Under the pieces are notes generated by a model. It ran no database searches and had not been told where the DNA came from. It saw nothing but the letters and a program-made list of their open reading frames with translations. Below are positions 1-9,832 of a stretch of 64,000 bases of DNA, piece by piece. Where the stretch lies: positions 124,001 through 188,000 of the forward strand of contig NZ_BAJV01000003.1 of assembly GCF_000613885.1 (NCBI RefSeq), given 5' to 3'. A program made the position numbers and the translations under genes. The stretch's first letter is position 1; the number at the start of each line of letters is the position of its first letter. Source of the DNA: Asaia prunellae JCM 25354 (GTDB lineage Bacteria; Pseudomonadota; Alphaproteobacteria; Acetobacterales; Acetobacteraceae).

Positions 1-1
1 C

Positions 2-607
2 CTGTGGTCAGAGGATGAGGTCGGCACAAACGGGCTGGGGACCTGCCTTGTCGAAGGAAAGCCGGTTACGATCAGCGGGGGCGAACACTGGTGTTTTGAG
101 CTGCATCGCCTGACCTGTACTGCGATGCCTTTTTTTGACAGCGATGGCCGGGTTGCGGGAGCGCTGAATGTCAGTGCGGCTGGCACAGATCCGAAAATTT
201 CCGGCATCATGGAAGCGTTGCTGTTCAGTGCGGCGCGCAGCATTGAATACACCCTGTTTCACCGACGCTTCGGTATGTGGCGCATTCTGTCGCTTGATGA
301 GGGTGAAGGCCTTTCCCAGCCGCTTGTTGCCCTTGATGAGGCAGGGAGAATCCTCGGTGCTACCCGTGCTGTGAGGGATCGCCTGCGTCTGGAAGATCAG
401 GCTTTTGAATCCGAGGAACTGTCCTGGCCGGCTTTGTCAGGCCGTGATGACAGAACCAGACCCGATTTCAGAAGAGCTGAAGTGCACACGATTGAAGAGG
501 CTCTGGCACTGAGCCAGGGCAAGATTGCCCCGGCAGCGCGACTTCTGGGTATCAGCCGCTCGACATTGCATCGCAAGGTCAGGGGGCTGGGTATCGAGCG
601 AAGCTGA
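2..607 (+). CDS. GAF-domain / Fis-type HTH transcriptional regulator (AcoR-like), 5' partial
   Basis: The reading frame is open from the left edge, so the true start lies outside the window. About 200 residues are visible. The first part (EVGTNGLGTCLVEGKPVTI, then HLTC-like and MPFFDSDGRVAGALNVSA) is typical of the GAF sensor domain of AcoR-like regulators. The last 40 residues (EEALALSQGKIAPAARLLGISRSTLHRKV) form a Fis-type helix-turn-helix. No sigma-54 AAA+ domain and no GAFTGA motif lie between them, so this is a short AcoR-type protein that cannot be a classical sigma-54 activator. Such proteins commonly regulate alcohol or acetoin metabolism. The target cannot be told because the upstream genes are not visible. 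Confidence 0.8.
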   Translation: MWSEDEVGTNGLGTCLVEGKPVTISGGEHWCFELHRLTCTAMPFFDSDGRVAGALNVSAAGTDPKISGIMEALLFSAARSIEYTLFHRRFGMWRILSLDEGEGLSQPLVALDEAGRILGATRAVRDRLRLEDQAFESEELSWPALSGRDDRTRPDFRRAEVHTIEEALALSQGKIAPAARLLGISRSTLHRKVRGLGIERS

Positions 608-629
608 ACTGGCCTGTCTGTCGCGGGAG

Positions 630-1489
630 TCAGCCGTTGATGATTGTACCGCCATTGACATGCAGGGTCTGACCCGTGACGAAAGAGCCATCCTCGCTTG
701 CCAGATAGACATAGGCAGGACCAAGCTCCGCCGGTTCACCACAGCGGTTCATGGGAACAGAATTGGCGAGCTGGGAGACTTCGTTCGGGTCGACCGGTCC
801 CCAGCTTGCGGGCTGGAGTGGTGTCCAGACCGGACCCGGTGCCACCGCGTTCACGCGGATGGATCTGGGGGCGAGTTCAAGAGCGAGCGCACGCGTGAAT
901 CCCATTTCTGCGGCCTTGGTGGTCGAATAGGCAAGCAGGCCCGCACTGCATGATAGGCGTTGATCGAGGACGTGTTGATGATCGCGCTTCCCTGGCCCAG
1001 ATGGGCGAGCGCGGCACGGGTAAGAAAGAAGTAGCCGTTGATATTCGTGTCCATATGACGTTGCCACTCGTCATCGGTGATTGTCGCGCTGTCCTGATTG
1101 ACGACCTGCCAGCCCGCGTTGTTGACGAGAATATCGAGGCCGCCAAATGCTTTGACTGTCCGGGCTATGGCGTCGTTGCAGAACTGGCTCGAACGTATGT
1201 CACCAGCAATGGCGAGCGCCTTGCGTCCCTCTTTTTCGATAAGGCGTACCGTTTCCTGCGCGTCCTCGTGTTCTTCCAGATAGAGAATGGCAACATCGGC
1301 GCCTTCACGTGCGAAATGGAGAGCCGCTGCACGACCGATACCGCTATCGCCTCCGCTGATGAGTGCCTTGCGTCCGTCCAGTTTGCCGCTACCGCGATAG
1401 CTGTCTCGTATATGAATGGCAGCGGGACGCATCGGGGCCTCGATGCCTGGCTGATGGGATTGCGACTGGGGGGGGATATGTTCGGGCAT
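630..1489 (-). CDS. SDR-family oxidoreductase (general stress protein 39 / YdaD-like), frameshifted
   Basis: NAD(P)-dependent short-chain dehydrogenase of the long-N-terminus stress type. Visible are the cofactor motif (SGGDSGIGRAAALHFAREGA), NNAG, the active-site Tyr/Lys in AYSTTKAAE and the C-terminal PGPVWTPL...VTGQTLHVNGG. The N-terminal half and the C-terminal third lie in different frames. One base is missing near 946-949, between SSINAY and AGLLAYSTTK; restoring it gives a continuous protein of about 286 residues. The start at 1489 is chosen because AAAAGGAG lies about 6 bases upstream; an ORF extension to 1558 has no such site. The substrate is unknown; relatives act on sugars or polyols under stress. 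Confidence 0.8.
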
Positions 1490-1616
1490 GGAATGCTCCT
1501 TTTTTCTGCCTCGGACAGGCAAAACTTCACGAATATGTGAGAAAGTCTCCCCGGACATGAATGTTCCTGTTTTCCATTTTTCCTCAAGATTTTGTGATGT
1601 CAGACTATCTAGGCTG

Positions 1617-2879
1617 TCATTTCCGGAAGCGCCTTGCGCGTCTCTTGCGCTCCCAGATCAGAACTCCCGTAACCGAGAGGAGAGCAGTCACGATTCCGCT
1701 CAGGCAAACCAGAATGCGCCCGACCATTCCTGCAAGACGCCCGCTATGGAACGGATCCTGAAACTGCAGGATCAGATCACCCAGTTTTCCTTCCGGTGGA
1801 ATGGTTGTCTGTACGATCGCCCCTGTATCCAGTGCGATGGTAATAAGCGGGCTGCCAAAACCTGAAGGGATCTCTCCCGTATCGCTGAACAGATAGAAGA
1901 GCGCCCGTTCGGGGTTATGGGTCAGCATGACTGCGGCGGGGCGTGCGTCCCAGCCATGTTCACGGGCATGGGTTCTGACAAGCGCCTCGCTTTCTTCGAG
2001 ATCTGGTGCATGCGCGCCGCTGGGGCAGGGTATTTCAGGCATCATGGCTGCGACAGGAAAGAAGGTGCGGATGACTGGTTGGAACAGCTGCGGACCCAGG
2101 GCCAGTGCGACACCACTGATTGCCATGCCAAACAGAATGAGCCAGAGCCATAATCCGAAAGCGCGATGCAGATCGAAAAACAGGCGCAGCATGTTTCTGG
2201 GGTGGGCAATCTGCCAGGCTGGTTTCCAGCCGGTCCAGAACTTTCTTTTCCAGGGTGGCGTTACAGGGGGCAGGGTCAACAAGAACCCGTTGACGCAATC
2301 AAGGGCCCAGATGAGTGCCGTGACTCCGACAATCCAGAGGCCTGTCGAGCCAGCTGCCAGCGAATAATGAAGCCTGTAGATAAAAGGCATGAGGAGGCGC
2401 CGGTTCAGGCAGCATCCTTCTGCCACGCGCCCTCCCAGCTCATGGGCATCGCCAGGGTCGAGAAAGATCTCGTCAGGTTTCGGGAGGCCTGCAAGAGTGC
2501 GTGCCGGGGCAAGATAGGCATGAAGAGTGCCCCCGGGAGCCGGACGATACTCGATGGCCACCAGGGGCTGATCGGGATGGGTTCTGGCGATCGTCTCGAT
2601 AATGAAGGGAAGGGGTAATTGCCGATCGGCGTTGTGCGTGATCCAGAGATCGGGATTCAGCAGATGATCAAGTTCGGTGCGAAATACACTGATGCTGCCA
2701 GTAAGCCCGATTACAACCAGAAGTGGTGCCAGGATGAGTCCGACATACCGATGCATGGTCACCATGGCACGGCGCGACTGACGCAACGGCCAGAATGGAC
2801 TGCTTCCGTTCGGACCTGATTTCGGACGCGACGCTGCGCGGTTCGATCTGCTGAGGATGGGCGCACTCCATTGACGCAA
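1617..2879 (-). CDS. PepSY-associated transmembrane protein
   Basis: Inner-membrane protein of about 420 residues with the layout of PepSY_TM proteins: a first helix after HRYVGLILAPLLVVIGLTGS, a periplasmic PepSY-like segment, the LHYSLAAGSTGLWIVGV helix, a third helix (GLWLWLILFGMAISGVALAL), a second periplasmic segment and a C-terminal helix ending in a basic tail (ERKRRARRFRK). Relatives are often linked to iron-siderophore uptake or flavin-dependent reduction; nothing next to this gene confirms that. The longest frame starts with TTG at 2879, preceded by GGAG about 7 bases upstream. Internal ATG codons at 2765 and 2756 are alternatives but would shorten the cytoplasmic N-terminus. Confidence 0.75.
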   Translation of the reverse strand: MRQWSAPILSRSNRAASRPKSGPNGSSPFWPLRQSRRAMVTMHRYVGLILAPLLVVIGLTGSISVFRTELDHLLNPDLWITHNADRQLPLPFIIETIARTHPDQPLVAIEYRPAPGGTLHAYLAPARTLAGLPKPDEIFLDPGDAHELGGRVAEGCCLNRRLLMPFIYRLHYSLAAGSTGLWIVGVTALIWALDCVNGFLLTLPPVTPPWKRKFWTGWKPAWQIAHPRNMLRLFFDLHRAFGLWLWLILFGMAISGVALALGPQLFQPVIRTFFPVAAMMPEIPCPSGAHAPDLEESEALVRTHAREHGWDARPAAVMLTHNPERALFYLFSDTGEIPSGFGSPLITIALDTGAIVQTTIPPEGKLGDLILQFQDPFHSGRLAGMVGRILVCLSGIVTALLSVTGVLIWERKRRARRFRK

Positions 2880-3027
2880 GCCTGTGCTCCGACCCCATGG
2901 GATCGGCAGAGGCTCTAGAGACTGCGCAACTGAGAGTCAATCGCATTTATTGCCTCTTGTATGTCAGAAGAAGCATGTGTGTTTTGCCTGCTTCTTCTGA
3001 GGAGCTGAAATCCGGTCGACAGAGAAT

Positions 3028-3053
3028 AAAAAACCCCGCCGTGAAAGGCGGGG
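3028..3053 (-). terminator. Intrinsic terminator of the ribitol dehydrogenase gene
   Basis: The 7-bp arms CCCCGCC (3034-3040) and GGCGGGG (3047-3053) enclose a 6-base loop. On the minus strand the stem is followed by TTTTTT (3033-3028). It lies about 40 bases past the stop of the minus-strand SDR at 3096. Confidence 0.85.
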
Positions 3054-3095
3054 TCTTATTGTTGTTTCAGGGCAATATCCGGCTTGCAGAGGCGA

Positions 3096-3824
3096 TCAGA
3101 TATCAAAGCCTGTGGGCAGGAGGACCAGATCGCGCACGGTCGTACCACGGCGGCGTGTGAGCATGAAGATCAGTGCTTCTGCCACGTCAGAAGGCTGCAT
3201 CATGCCGCCGCCTTCGAGTGCAGCCTTGCGGCGCTCGGGGTCCCAGTCATCGATCAGGGGGGTGACGACCGGACCGGGCTGGATGGCGCCGACACGTACA
3301 CCATGAGGAGCGAGTTGACGACGGCAGGTATGGGTAAAAGCCTGAATGGCGTGTTTTGAGGCAGTATAGATTGGCTCAGCCACGACCGGTACGACGCCGG
3401 CAACCGAGCTAGTGATGATGATATCGCCACTGCCCTGTTTCATCATGGGTTTCATGGCGCAGCGCGCCGAGTGGAGCGCGGCATTGATGTTGAGGTTGAG
3501 CATGCGATCCCATGCATCCGGATCACCTTCCCACGCATCGCCACCAACATAGGCGCCGGCATTGGCGAACATGATATCGAGGCGGCCCTGACTGGAAAGG
3601 ATCTTGTCTACAGCCTGCTGGATACTGGCATGACGGAACAGATCGACCTCAATACCGTGCAGCCTTTCGCCCAGCTCGGCATGGGCCTTGTCCATCCCGG
3701 CTTTGTCACGGTCGAGAATATAGACGATAGCGCCACTGGCGATGAGATGACGGACGCATTCCAGACCGATGCCGGAAGCGCCACCTGTTACGGCAGCGAT
3801 CTTGTCCTGAAGCGGAAGCGACAT
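3096..3824 (-). CDS. rbtD: Ribitol 2-dehydrogenase (SDR)
   Basis: Cytoplasmic NAD-dependent SDR of 242 residues oxidising ribitol to D-ribulose. Its sequence follows the known Klebsiella-type ribitol dehydrogenase closely: VTGGASGIGLECVRHL (cofactor site), DIMFANAGAYVGG, EGDPDAWDRMLNLNINAA, TSSVAGVVPVVAEPIYTASK (active-site Tyr-x3-Lys), VRVGAIQPGPVVTPLIDDW and a C-terminus in VRDLVLLP. The frame extends upstream to 3887, but homology begins at MSLPLQDK, so the start is placed at 3824. It stands alone, with its own terminator. A pentitol-type permease and transketolase lie about 20 kb away, and the product ribulose could feed the pentose phosphate pathway. Confidence 0.88.
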   Translation of the reverse strand: MSLPLQDKIAAVTGGASGIGLECVRHLIASGAIVYILDRDKAGMDKAHAELGERLHGIEVDLFRHASIQQAVDKILSSQGRLDIMFANAGAYVGGDAWEGDPDAWDRMLNLNINAALHSARCAMKPMMKQGSGDIIITSSVAGVVPVVAEPIYTASKHAIQAFTHTCRRQLAPHGVRVGAIQPGPVVTPLIDDWDPERRKAALEGGGMMQPSDVAEALIFMLTRRRGTTVRDLVLLPTGFDI

Positions 3825-3935
3825 GCTTGCATACCTATCTTGTACATGAGCGTCCCTCCGAGAGGGAGGCCGGAGGCCCGGTATCAATGACCGGGCCTCA
3901 CCATGAGCTTATGATGGCATGTGATTTAGCCTGTG

Positions 3936-4762
3936 CTAAATAACGATATTGTCAATCAGACGCACAGATCCGAGAAAAGCCGCAGCCAGCAGACGCAGGG
4001 GGGCAGAGCCCGGTCTGGCAGGTTCCAGCGTTTCTGCGTGGCAGCATTCCAGATAATCGACCGGTCCAAACCCGGCATGAGCAAATGCTTCCTTTCCTGC
4101 AGCGAGTGCCGCGTCTGTCTCCATACCTGTCCGGATTGCCAGAGCCGTATCCTGCATGATGGTATGTAACTTCGGGGCGATTTCTCGCGCCGAATGCGAA
4201 AGACGACGGTTACGTGATGAAAGGGCCAGACCGTCAGGTTCACGAAGAGTCGGGCAGGCGACAATGTCGACAGGCAGATTCAGATCCTGCACGATGCGAC
4301 GCACAATCTGGAGTTGTTGCCAGTCCTTTTCGCCGAAAAAGGCCTGGTCGGGGCCAGTGATGGTCAGCAGCTTGGTCACCACTGTTGCCATGCCGTCGAA
4401 ATGGCCGGGGCGATGGGCGCCTTCCAGGCGTTCCGCCAGCCTCCTGTCTGTACGCTGGTGCAATAGCCCGAGGGATACATGGTTTCGACAGAGGGAATGA
4501 ACAGTGAGCATCGCCCGTCAAGCAGGGCGATATCATCTGCTTCTGTCCGTGGATAATGGGCCAGATCGGTCTGGCTGTTGAACTGGCGCGGGTTGACGAA
4601 GATCGAGACAATCACGTGCTGGCATGTTTTCTCGGCTTCCTGCACGAGACTTATATGGCCTTCATGCAAGGCACCCATGGTGGGTACCAGCCCGATCCGA
4701 TCCCCTTCGGCGCGTCTTGTGGCAATGGCGCGCCGCAATGTCTCGATAGAGCGATAGATCAC
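3936..4762 (-). CDS. panC: Pantothenate synthetase, frameshifted
   Basis: Condenses pantoate with beta-alanine using ATP, the last step of pantothenate synthesis. The N-terminal part carries [15 protein letters not shown] (the HxGH-type nucleotide site), [19 protein letters not shown] and MYPSGY. The C-terminal part continues with [40 protein letters not shown] and ALSSRNRRL. The two parts are in different frames; one base added near 4439-4442, after QTGG, joins them. The start (4762) overlaps the panB stop by 4 bases (ATGA), so the two are translationally coupled. The enzyme should be needed for coenzyme A synthesis, so a true inactivation seems unlikely. Confidence 0.88.
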
Positions 4763-5577
4763 GCATTGTCTCCAAAGCTGTGTTCCTGCCCGGGAAAGCT
4801 GCGCTCGCGTACTTCTTGGGCATAGGTTGCAAGGGCTGTCGCGGCATTATCGGCAAGCGAGGCATATCGCTTGACGAATTTCGGCTTGAATTCGGCAAAA
4901 AGGCCCAGCATGTCATCGATTACAAGAATCTGTCCGTCGCATTCCGGCCCGGCGCCGATACCGATCGTCGGGATCCCAAGGCGGGTTGTGATAGCAGAAC
5001 CGAGGTTTCGCGGCAGCTTCTCAAGCACGATAGAAAAGGCGCCTGCCTCTTCGACTGCATGTGCATCGTCCATCACGCGCTGGGCGTCTTCGTTACGCCC
5101 TTGCACCCTGTAGCCTCCCAGCACATTCACAGCCTGCGGGGTCAGCCCTATGTGACCCATTACCGGTACACCGCGCGCAACCAGAAAAGCGATGGTTTCC
5201 TTCATATGAACGCCACCTTCAAGCTTGACGGCCGCTGCACCCGTTTCCGCCAGAAGGCGTGAGGCATTGCGAAAAGCCTGGGCAGGGCTTTCCTCGTAAC
5301 TTCCGAATGGCATGTCCACCACGCAAAGCGCTCTGTCCATGCCGCGCATGACGGCCTTGCCATGCATGATCATCATATCCATCGTGACGCCCAGCGTCGA
5401 AGGCAGACCATGCAACACCATGCCAACACTGTCTCCTACCAGAACGATGTCACAGGTGGCATCGGCGAGGCGAGCAATAGGGGTAGTATAGGCCGTCAGG
5501 CAGACGAGAGGCGTCTTGCCCTTTTGTGCTCTTATGGCAAGAGGTGTGAGGGTCCGGATGGGGGTCGATGCGCTCAT
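4759..5577 (-). CDS. panB: 3-methyl-2-oxobutanoate hydroxymethyltransferase
   Basis: Ketopantoate hydroxymethyltransferase, which transfers a hydroxymethyl group from methylene-tetrahydrofolate to alpha-ketoisovalerate in pantothenate synthesis. The 272-residue length is normal. Family motifs are [47 protein letters not shown] and GHIGLTPQ, then [18 protein letters not shown]. It is the first gene of a panB-panC operon on the minus strand. The substrate also belongs to valine metabolism, and ilvE is divergent about 170 bases away. Confidence 0.95.
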   Translation of the reverse strand: MSASTPIRTLTPLAIRAQKGKTPLVCLTAYTTPIARLADATCDIVLVGDSVGMVLHGLPSTLGVTMDMMIMHGKAVMRGMDRALCVVDMPFGSYEESPAQAFRNASRLLAETGAAAVKLEGGVHMKETIAFLVARGVPVMGHIGLTPQAVNVLGGYRVQGRNEDAQRVMDDAHAVEEAGAFSIVLEKLPRNLGSAITTRLGIPTIGIGAGPECDGQILVIDDMLGLFAEFKPKFVKRYASLADNAATALATYAQEVRERSFPGQEHSFGDNA

Positions 5578-5749
5578 GAAGGCCCTTTCAGATTTTGCTG
5601 GCCGTTTTGCGATTTCCGGATGAGGCGCTGCCGGTATGAAATCCCGGCATCACGATACGGTCAGGCACAGATCGCGTTCTTCTCTCTGCCTATCAAAGGG
5701 TGTCAAGATGCGGCGAACGGGATAGAGTGCCCCCATAATCGACCAGAAG

Positions 5750-6859
5750 ATGGAACAGACCATGGTTTCCGAAAGCGCAGCACCGCATTTCAATATAGAG
5801 CCAACGAGTAATCCGACACCTGCGGATCATCGTGCAGATCTTATTGCCAACCCCGCTTTCGGCCGTATTTTCACCGATCACATGGCCGTCGTGAAATACA
5901 GTGAAAGTCGTGGCTGGCATGATGCAAGGATTACAGCACGCAAACCGATTTCTCTCGATCCTGCTGCTTCTGTTCTGCATTATGCTCAGGAAATCTTCGA
6001 AGGCATGAAGGCCTATCGTACCGGAAACGGAAGCATTGTGACTTTTCGTCCGGAAGAGAATGCCAAACGCTTCCGTGCCTCTGCAGCTCGGATGGCCATG
6101 GCTGATCTGCCGCAGGAAATCTTCATCCAGGCCGTGGACGAGCTGGTGAAAATGGATCGTGACTGGGTGCCTGAAGGAGAAGGCAAGAGCCTCTATCTGC
6201 GCCCGTTCATGATTGCGACCGAGGCTTTCCTTGGCGTGAAACCCGCTTCTGAATATCTCTTTGTTGTTATCGCCTGTCCTGTAGGTGCCTATTTTGGTTC
6301 AGGCTGCGTATCGGTCTGGGTGTCCGAGGATTATACCCGCGCCGCGCCTGGTGGTACGGGTGCTGCCAAATGTGGCGGCAATTATGCTGCCAGCCTTGTG
6401 GCCCAGCGGGACTCCCAGAGTCATGGGTGTGATCAGGTTCTGTTTCTTGACAGTCGTGAACAGCGCTTCGTTGAAGAAATGGGCGGTATGAATGTCATGT
6501 TCCTGCGCGATGACAACACGCTTGTTACCCCGCCTCTGACCGGCACCATCCTGCCAGGAATTACGCGTGATGCCATTCTTCAGCTTGCCAAGGATCATGG
6601 TCTGAAAATCGAGCAGACGCCGATCGAGATCGATGAGGTCTTTGCCGGTGCCGCGTCAGGCCGCTACAGGGAAGCTTTTGCCTGTGGAACTGCTGCCGTT
6701 ATCACCCCGATCGGTTCGTTGCGCCGACGTCAGGGAGAAGCCGTTTTCGGCGATGGCAAGACACCTGGCGACGTCTCGCTTGGTCTCAAGAAAACACTTA
6801 CCGAGATCCAGTCGGGCAAGACGAACGATGTTCATGGATGGATTCATTCGATCGTCTGA
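5750..6859 (+). CDS. ilvE: Branched-chain amino acid aminotransferase
   Basis: PLP-dependent class IV transaminase making valine, leucine and isoleucine from their 2-oxo acids. The length (369 residues) fits the long IlvE type. Visible motifs are VLHYAQEIFEGMKAYR, FRPEENAKRFRASAARM, SLYLRPFMIAT, the PLP lysine in GTGAAKCGGNYAASL (Lys207), EEMGGMNVMF, LTGTILPGITRDAIL and EAFACGTAAVITPIG. The start at 5750 is the first ATG; a second ATG at 5762 is equally possible because neither has a strong ribosome site. It is divergent from panBC. Confidence 0.93.
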   Translation: MEQTMVSESAAPHFNIEPTSNPTPADHRADLIANPAFGRIFTDHMAVVKYSESRGWHDARITARKPISLDPAASVLHYAQEIFEGMKAYRTGNGSIVTFRPEENAKRFRASAARMAMADLPQEIFIQAVDELVKMDRDWVPEGEGKSLYLRPFMIATEAFLGVKPASEYLFVVIACPVGAYFGSGCVSVWVSEDYTRAAPGGTGAAKCGGNYAASLVAQRDSQSHGCDQVLFLDSREQRFVEEMGGMNVMFLRDDNTLVTPPLTGTILPGITRDAILQLAKDHGLKIEQTPIEIDEVFAGAASGRYREAFACGTAAVITPIGSLRRRQGEAVFGDGKTPGDVSLGLKKTLTEIQSGKTNDVHGWIHSIV

Positions 6860-6910
6860 CCAGCCCGGATGCAGGACCGCTCTGTACTGGACCGGTGACA
6901 GGCGAGCGGT

Positions 6911-7222
6911 TCAGTAGTTTTCGTCTATGGCTTCGGAGGGTGGGCTATGGCGCTCCGGGGTTATCGTACGGCTCATGGCCGCAATCTCCTCATCCTTTGA
7001 GGCGGGCTGTGGCGTGAAGCCGGGATGCTCACTGCGCCGTTCGAGCAGAACGCTCTCCAGAGCAGACGGATCAGCGGCTTCCGCCTGACGAAAAAGCTGT
7101 TCAGCCTTTTCCTGGTCCCCTTCTTCCTCGGCGCGCAAGGCAGCTTCTGCCAAGGCACGAGCACTTTGGTGCTTGTTGTCTTCACCGTCGAACAAGGGGG
7201 TGTCAAACTGGTCATTGGTCAT
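6911..7222 (-). CDS. Conserved hypothetical protein, acidic, helical
   Basis: 103-residue protein, strongly acidic. The alanine-rich helical middle (ARALAEAALRAEEEGDQEKAEQLFRQAEAADPSALE) looks like a single TPR-like helix pair. The C-terminus is proline-rich and low in complexity. There is no signal peptide or membrane segment. AAGGAG lies about 6 bases before the ATG at 7222, which supports real translation. It sits alone on the minus strand between ilvE and folP. I do not recognise a function. Confidence 0.65.
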   Translation of the reverse strand: MTNDQFDTPLFDGEDNKHQSARALAEAALRAEEEGDQEKAEQLFRQAEAADPSALESVLLERRSEHPGFTPQPASKDEEIAAMSRTITPERHSPPSEAIDENY

Positions 7223-7332
7223 GGGGCGTCTCCTTCTTCTTTCTAGAACAGCGTCAGCCGGAGACGGTTCGTTTTTCTGGACCTGTCTGCTCCCATACTT
7301 TATGAGCGTGATCTTTCCGGGTCCTGATATGA

Positions 7333-8238
7333 ATGGATGGTATGGTGGCGGCGGGTTCCGCGATGCAGAAGGCTCGATGGCAAGACAGGCGTGATGCGCT
7401 CGTTGCAGCGGTACGGGCCGCGCATGAGACCTATGGCCCGCTCATCATGGGTATCCTTAATACGACGCCCGATTCATTCTCCGATGGCGGACAGCACGAT
7501 GGCCCGGATCAGGCTGTGGCCCATGCGCGGCGCCTGGTGACAGACGGAGCCGCACTGATTGATATCGGTGGGGAATCAACGCGGCCCGGCGCAGATTTTG
7601 TCCCTGCATCCGAGGAGATTGCCCGAACGCGCCCGGTTATTCTGGCGTTACGCGATGAACCGCAATTTCTTTCCATAGATACTTACAAGGCCAGTGTCGC
7701 TCGCGAGGCCGTCCGTGCCGGGGCAGTCATGATCAACGATGTCTGGGGGATGCAGCGCGATCCTGCCATGGCCTCTGTCATGGCAGAAAGCGGTGCTGTT
7801 GCCGTGTTGATGCATAATCGTGAGACCATCGATCCGGGTCTTGATCTGCATGACGAATTCCGGCGCTATTTTGATGCGCTTTTGTCGCAGGCCATGCGTG
7901 CAGGTATCCGACGTGAGCATATCATGCTCGATCCGGGTGTAGGGTTTGGCAAGACTGACCCGCAAAATCTTGAAAGCATCCGGTTGATCAGCGCATTGCG
8001 TGAAGAGTATGGCATGCCCGTTCTGCTTGGGCTTTCACGCAAATCCCTTTTCGGCCGTTTACTTGGTCGTGCAGTGGATGAACGTCTTGCCGCGACACTG
8101 GCAGCCAATCTCTGCGGTATGGCTCGTGGTGCGTCCATTCTGCGCGTACATGATGTTGCGCCGCATGTTGATGCGGTGCGGATTGCCTCTCTGCTTGGAA
8201 GGCCGGGTGCCGAGAGCAGGAAGCCAGCAGTGTCATGA
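7333..8238 (+). CDS. folP: Dihydropteroate synthase
   Basis: Joins p-aminobenzoate to hydroxymethyl-dihydropterin pyrophosphate; this is the sulfonamide target. The TIM-barrel signatures are MGILNTTPDSFSDGG, DIGGESTRPGA, VMINDVWG, MLDPGVGFGKTDPQN and LLGLSRKSLFG. The C-terminal tail after LLGRPG is short. The start is uncertain: ATG at 7333 is the longest and ATG at 7363 (MQKARW) also fits; neither has a clear Shine-Dalgarno sequence. The stop overlaps the next start (ATGA at 8235-8238), beginning a coupled three-gene folate operon. Confidence 0.93.
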   Translation: MDGMVAAGSAMQKARWQDRRDALVAAVRAAHETYGPLIMGILNTTPDSFSDGGQHDGPDQAVAHARRLVTDGAALIDIGGESTRPGADFVPASEEIARTRPVILALRDEPQFLSIDTYKASVAREAVRAGAVMINDVWGMQRDPAMASVMAESGAVAVLMHNRETIDPGLDLHDEFRRYFDALLSQAMRAGIRREHIMLDPGVGFGKTDPQNLESIRLISALREEYGMPVLLGLSRKSLFGRLLGRAVDERLAATLAANLCGMARGASILRVHDVAPHVDAVRIASLLGRPGAESRKPAVS

Positions 8239-9113
8239 GTCAGTCAATCATCCGTCTCGATGGCCTCCAGGTTTTCGGGCGGCATGGCGTTCTGCCTGAA
8301 GAAACCCGGCTCGGTCAGAAATTCCTCATCGACCTTGTGGTCACTGTCGATACGGCGCGTGCAACGCGCGATGATGATTACCAGTTTGCCGTTTGCTACG
8401 CCTCACTCTGCGATCGGGTGATTGCGCTTGCTGCCGGTGAACCGGTGCGTCTGATCGAGACGCTCGCCGATCGTATTGCACAGGATCTTCTTGCGCATTT
8501 TCCGACCATTGCACGCCTGACAGTGCGCGTGAACAAGCCGGGCGCGCCGATTGCTCATCCTTTTGGCATGGTCAGCGTCGAGACGACGCAAGAGCGCTTT
8601 CTGCCGGTCGGGTTTTCGCTCGGCTGCAATATGGGCGATCGCAAAAGTGCACTTGAGCTTGCCGTGACCTGGCTTGGTCTGACGCCAGGACTTGAAATCG
8701 AAGCTGTATCCAGCCTCTATCGCACGGCCCCCTGGGGCGGGGTGGAACAGCCGGATTTCTACAATCTCTGCGTTACGGGCAGGACCAGTCTTGATGCCAT
8801 GGCGCTCTTGCGTGTGTGCAAGGAGATCGAAACCCGTCTTGGCCGTGTGCCTTCCGTACGGTGGGGACAGAGAGCGATGGATGTCGATCTGCTCTATCTG
8901 GGCGCGCAGGAGATCGAGAATCCTGTTCTTACCCTCCCGCATCAGGGCATCGCGCAGCGGGCCTTCGTACTTGTTCCCCTTGCCGAAATCGCATCAGCAC
9001 AGAAAATCAGTGGACTTTCCGTATCGGACATGTTGGACAGGCTCCCCCGCGAGGCTGATGACGTTGTCCCCTGCGCGGAAGATCCGTCTTGCATTGCCGA
9101 GGACCAGAAATGA
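8235..9113 (+). CDS. folB-folK: Dihydroneopterin aldolase - HPPK fusion
   Basis: A 292-residue bifunctional protein covering two consecutive folate steps. Residues 1 to about 118 are FolB ([29 protein letters not shown], then [14 protein letters not shown] and [10 protein letters not shown]). Residues about 125 to 270 are 6-hydroxymethyl-7,8-dihydropterin pyrophosphokinase ([72 protein letters not shown]). It overlaps folP by 4 bases upstream and folE by 4 bases downstream. The fusion and the order folP-folBK-folE point to coupled translation of a folate-pterin pathway. Confidence 0.93.
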   Translation: MSQSIIRLDGLQVFGRHGVLPEETRLGQKFLIDLVVTVDTARATRDDDYQFAVCYASLCDRVIALAAGEPVRLIETLADRIAQDLLAHFPTIARLTVRVNKPGAPIAHPFGMVSVETTQERFLPVGFSLGCNMGDRKSALELAVTWLGLTPGLEIEAVSSLYRTAPWGGVEQPDFYNLCVTGRTSLDAMALLRVCKEIETRLGRVPSVRWGQRAMDVDLLYLGAQEIENPVLTLPHQGIAQRAFVLVPLAEIASAQKISGLSVSDMLDRLPREADDVVPCAEDPSCIAEDQK

Positions 9114-9765
9114 CCAAACCGACTGCCGATCTCGTGGCGCTGGATGCCGCCCGCCACAAGGGGCAGGGTGGGGAACGCCCCATCGCACCGATCGCAAAAC
9201 CTGAAGATGCTGAAATGCGCATTGCCGGGGCGGTGCGTGAGATCCTTCAGGCTCTGGGTGAAGATCCTGATCGCGAAGGTCTGTTCGAGACGCCGGGCCG
9301 CGTGGCGCGCATGTATCTCGATGTGCTGGGCGGTCTGCATGAAGATCCGCGCGAGCATCTGCACAAGCAGTTTCTGGCCGATCAGCATGAAGGTGCCGTG
9401 ATTGTGCGCGATATCGGCTTTCACTCCATGTGCGAGCATCATCTGCTACCGTTCTTCGGCAAGGCGCATGTGCCTATCTTCCGGAAGGTGGTCGTCTGAC
9501 CGGGCTGAGCAAGATTGCGCGCACGGTTAATGTGCTGGCGCGCCGTCCACAGCTTCAGGAACGCCTGACGGATCAGATTGCTGCCTCCATCATCGAGGTG
9601 CTGGAACCCAAGGCTGTCATGGTTCTGGTCGAGGCCGAGCACATGTGCATGGCCATGCGCGGCATACGCAATGTGGGCAGCCGCACGGTAACGACCGTAG
9701 TGCGTGGCACCTGGCAGCGTGATGCTGCGTTACGTGCCGAGATCATGTCCTTACTCAAGGGCTGA
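9110..9765 (+). CDS. folE: GTP cyclohydrolase I, frameshifted
   Basis: Converts GTP to dihydroneopterin triphosphate, the entry to folate and, through QueD, queuosine synthesis. The first part holds [19 protein letters not shown] and the zinc/active-site [17 protein letters not shown]. The second part, in another frame, holds [41 protein letters not shown] and VVRGTWQRD. One missing base near 9471-9473 separates them; a G there gives [15 protein letters not shown], as expected for the family. The ATG at 9110 overlaps the folK stop (ATGA). Length after repair is about 218 residues, normal for bacteria. Confidence 0.92.
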
Positions 9766-9832
9766 GTTTCACGCCGCTGTGGTTTGACGCGAAGGCCCCC
9801 GATCTCTTTCATGATGGACAGGAAGAGGGAAT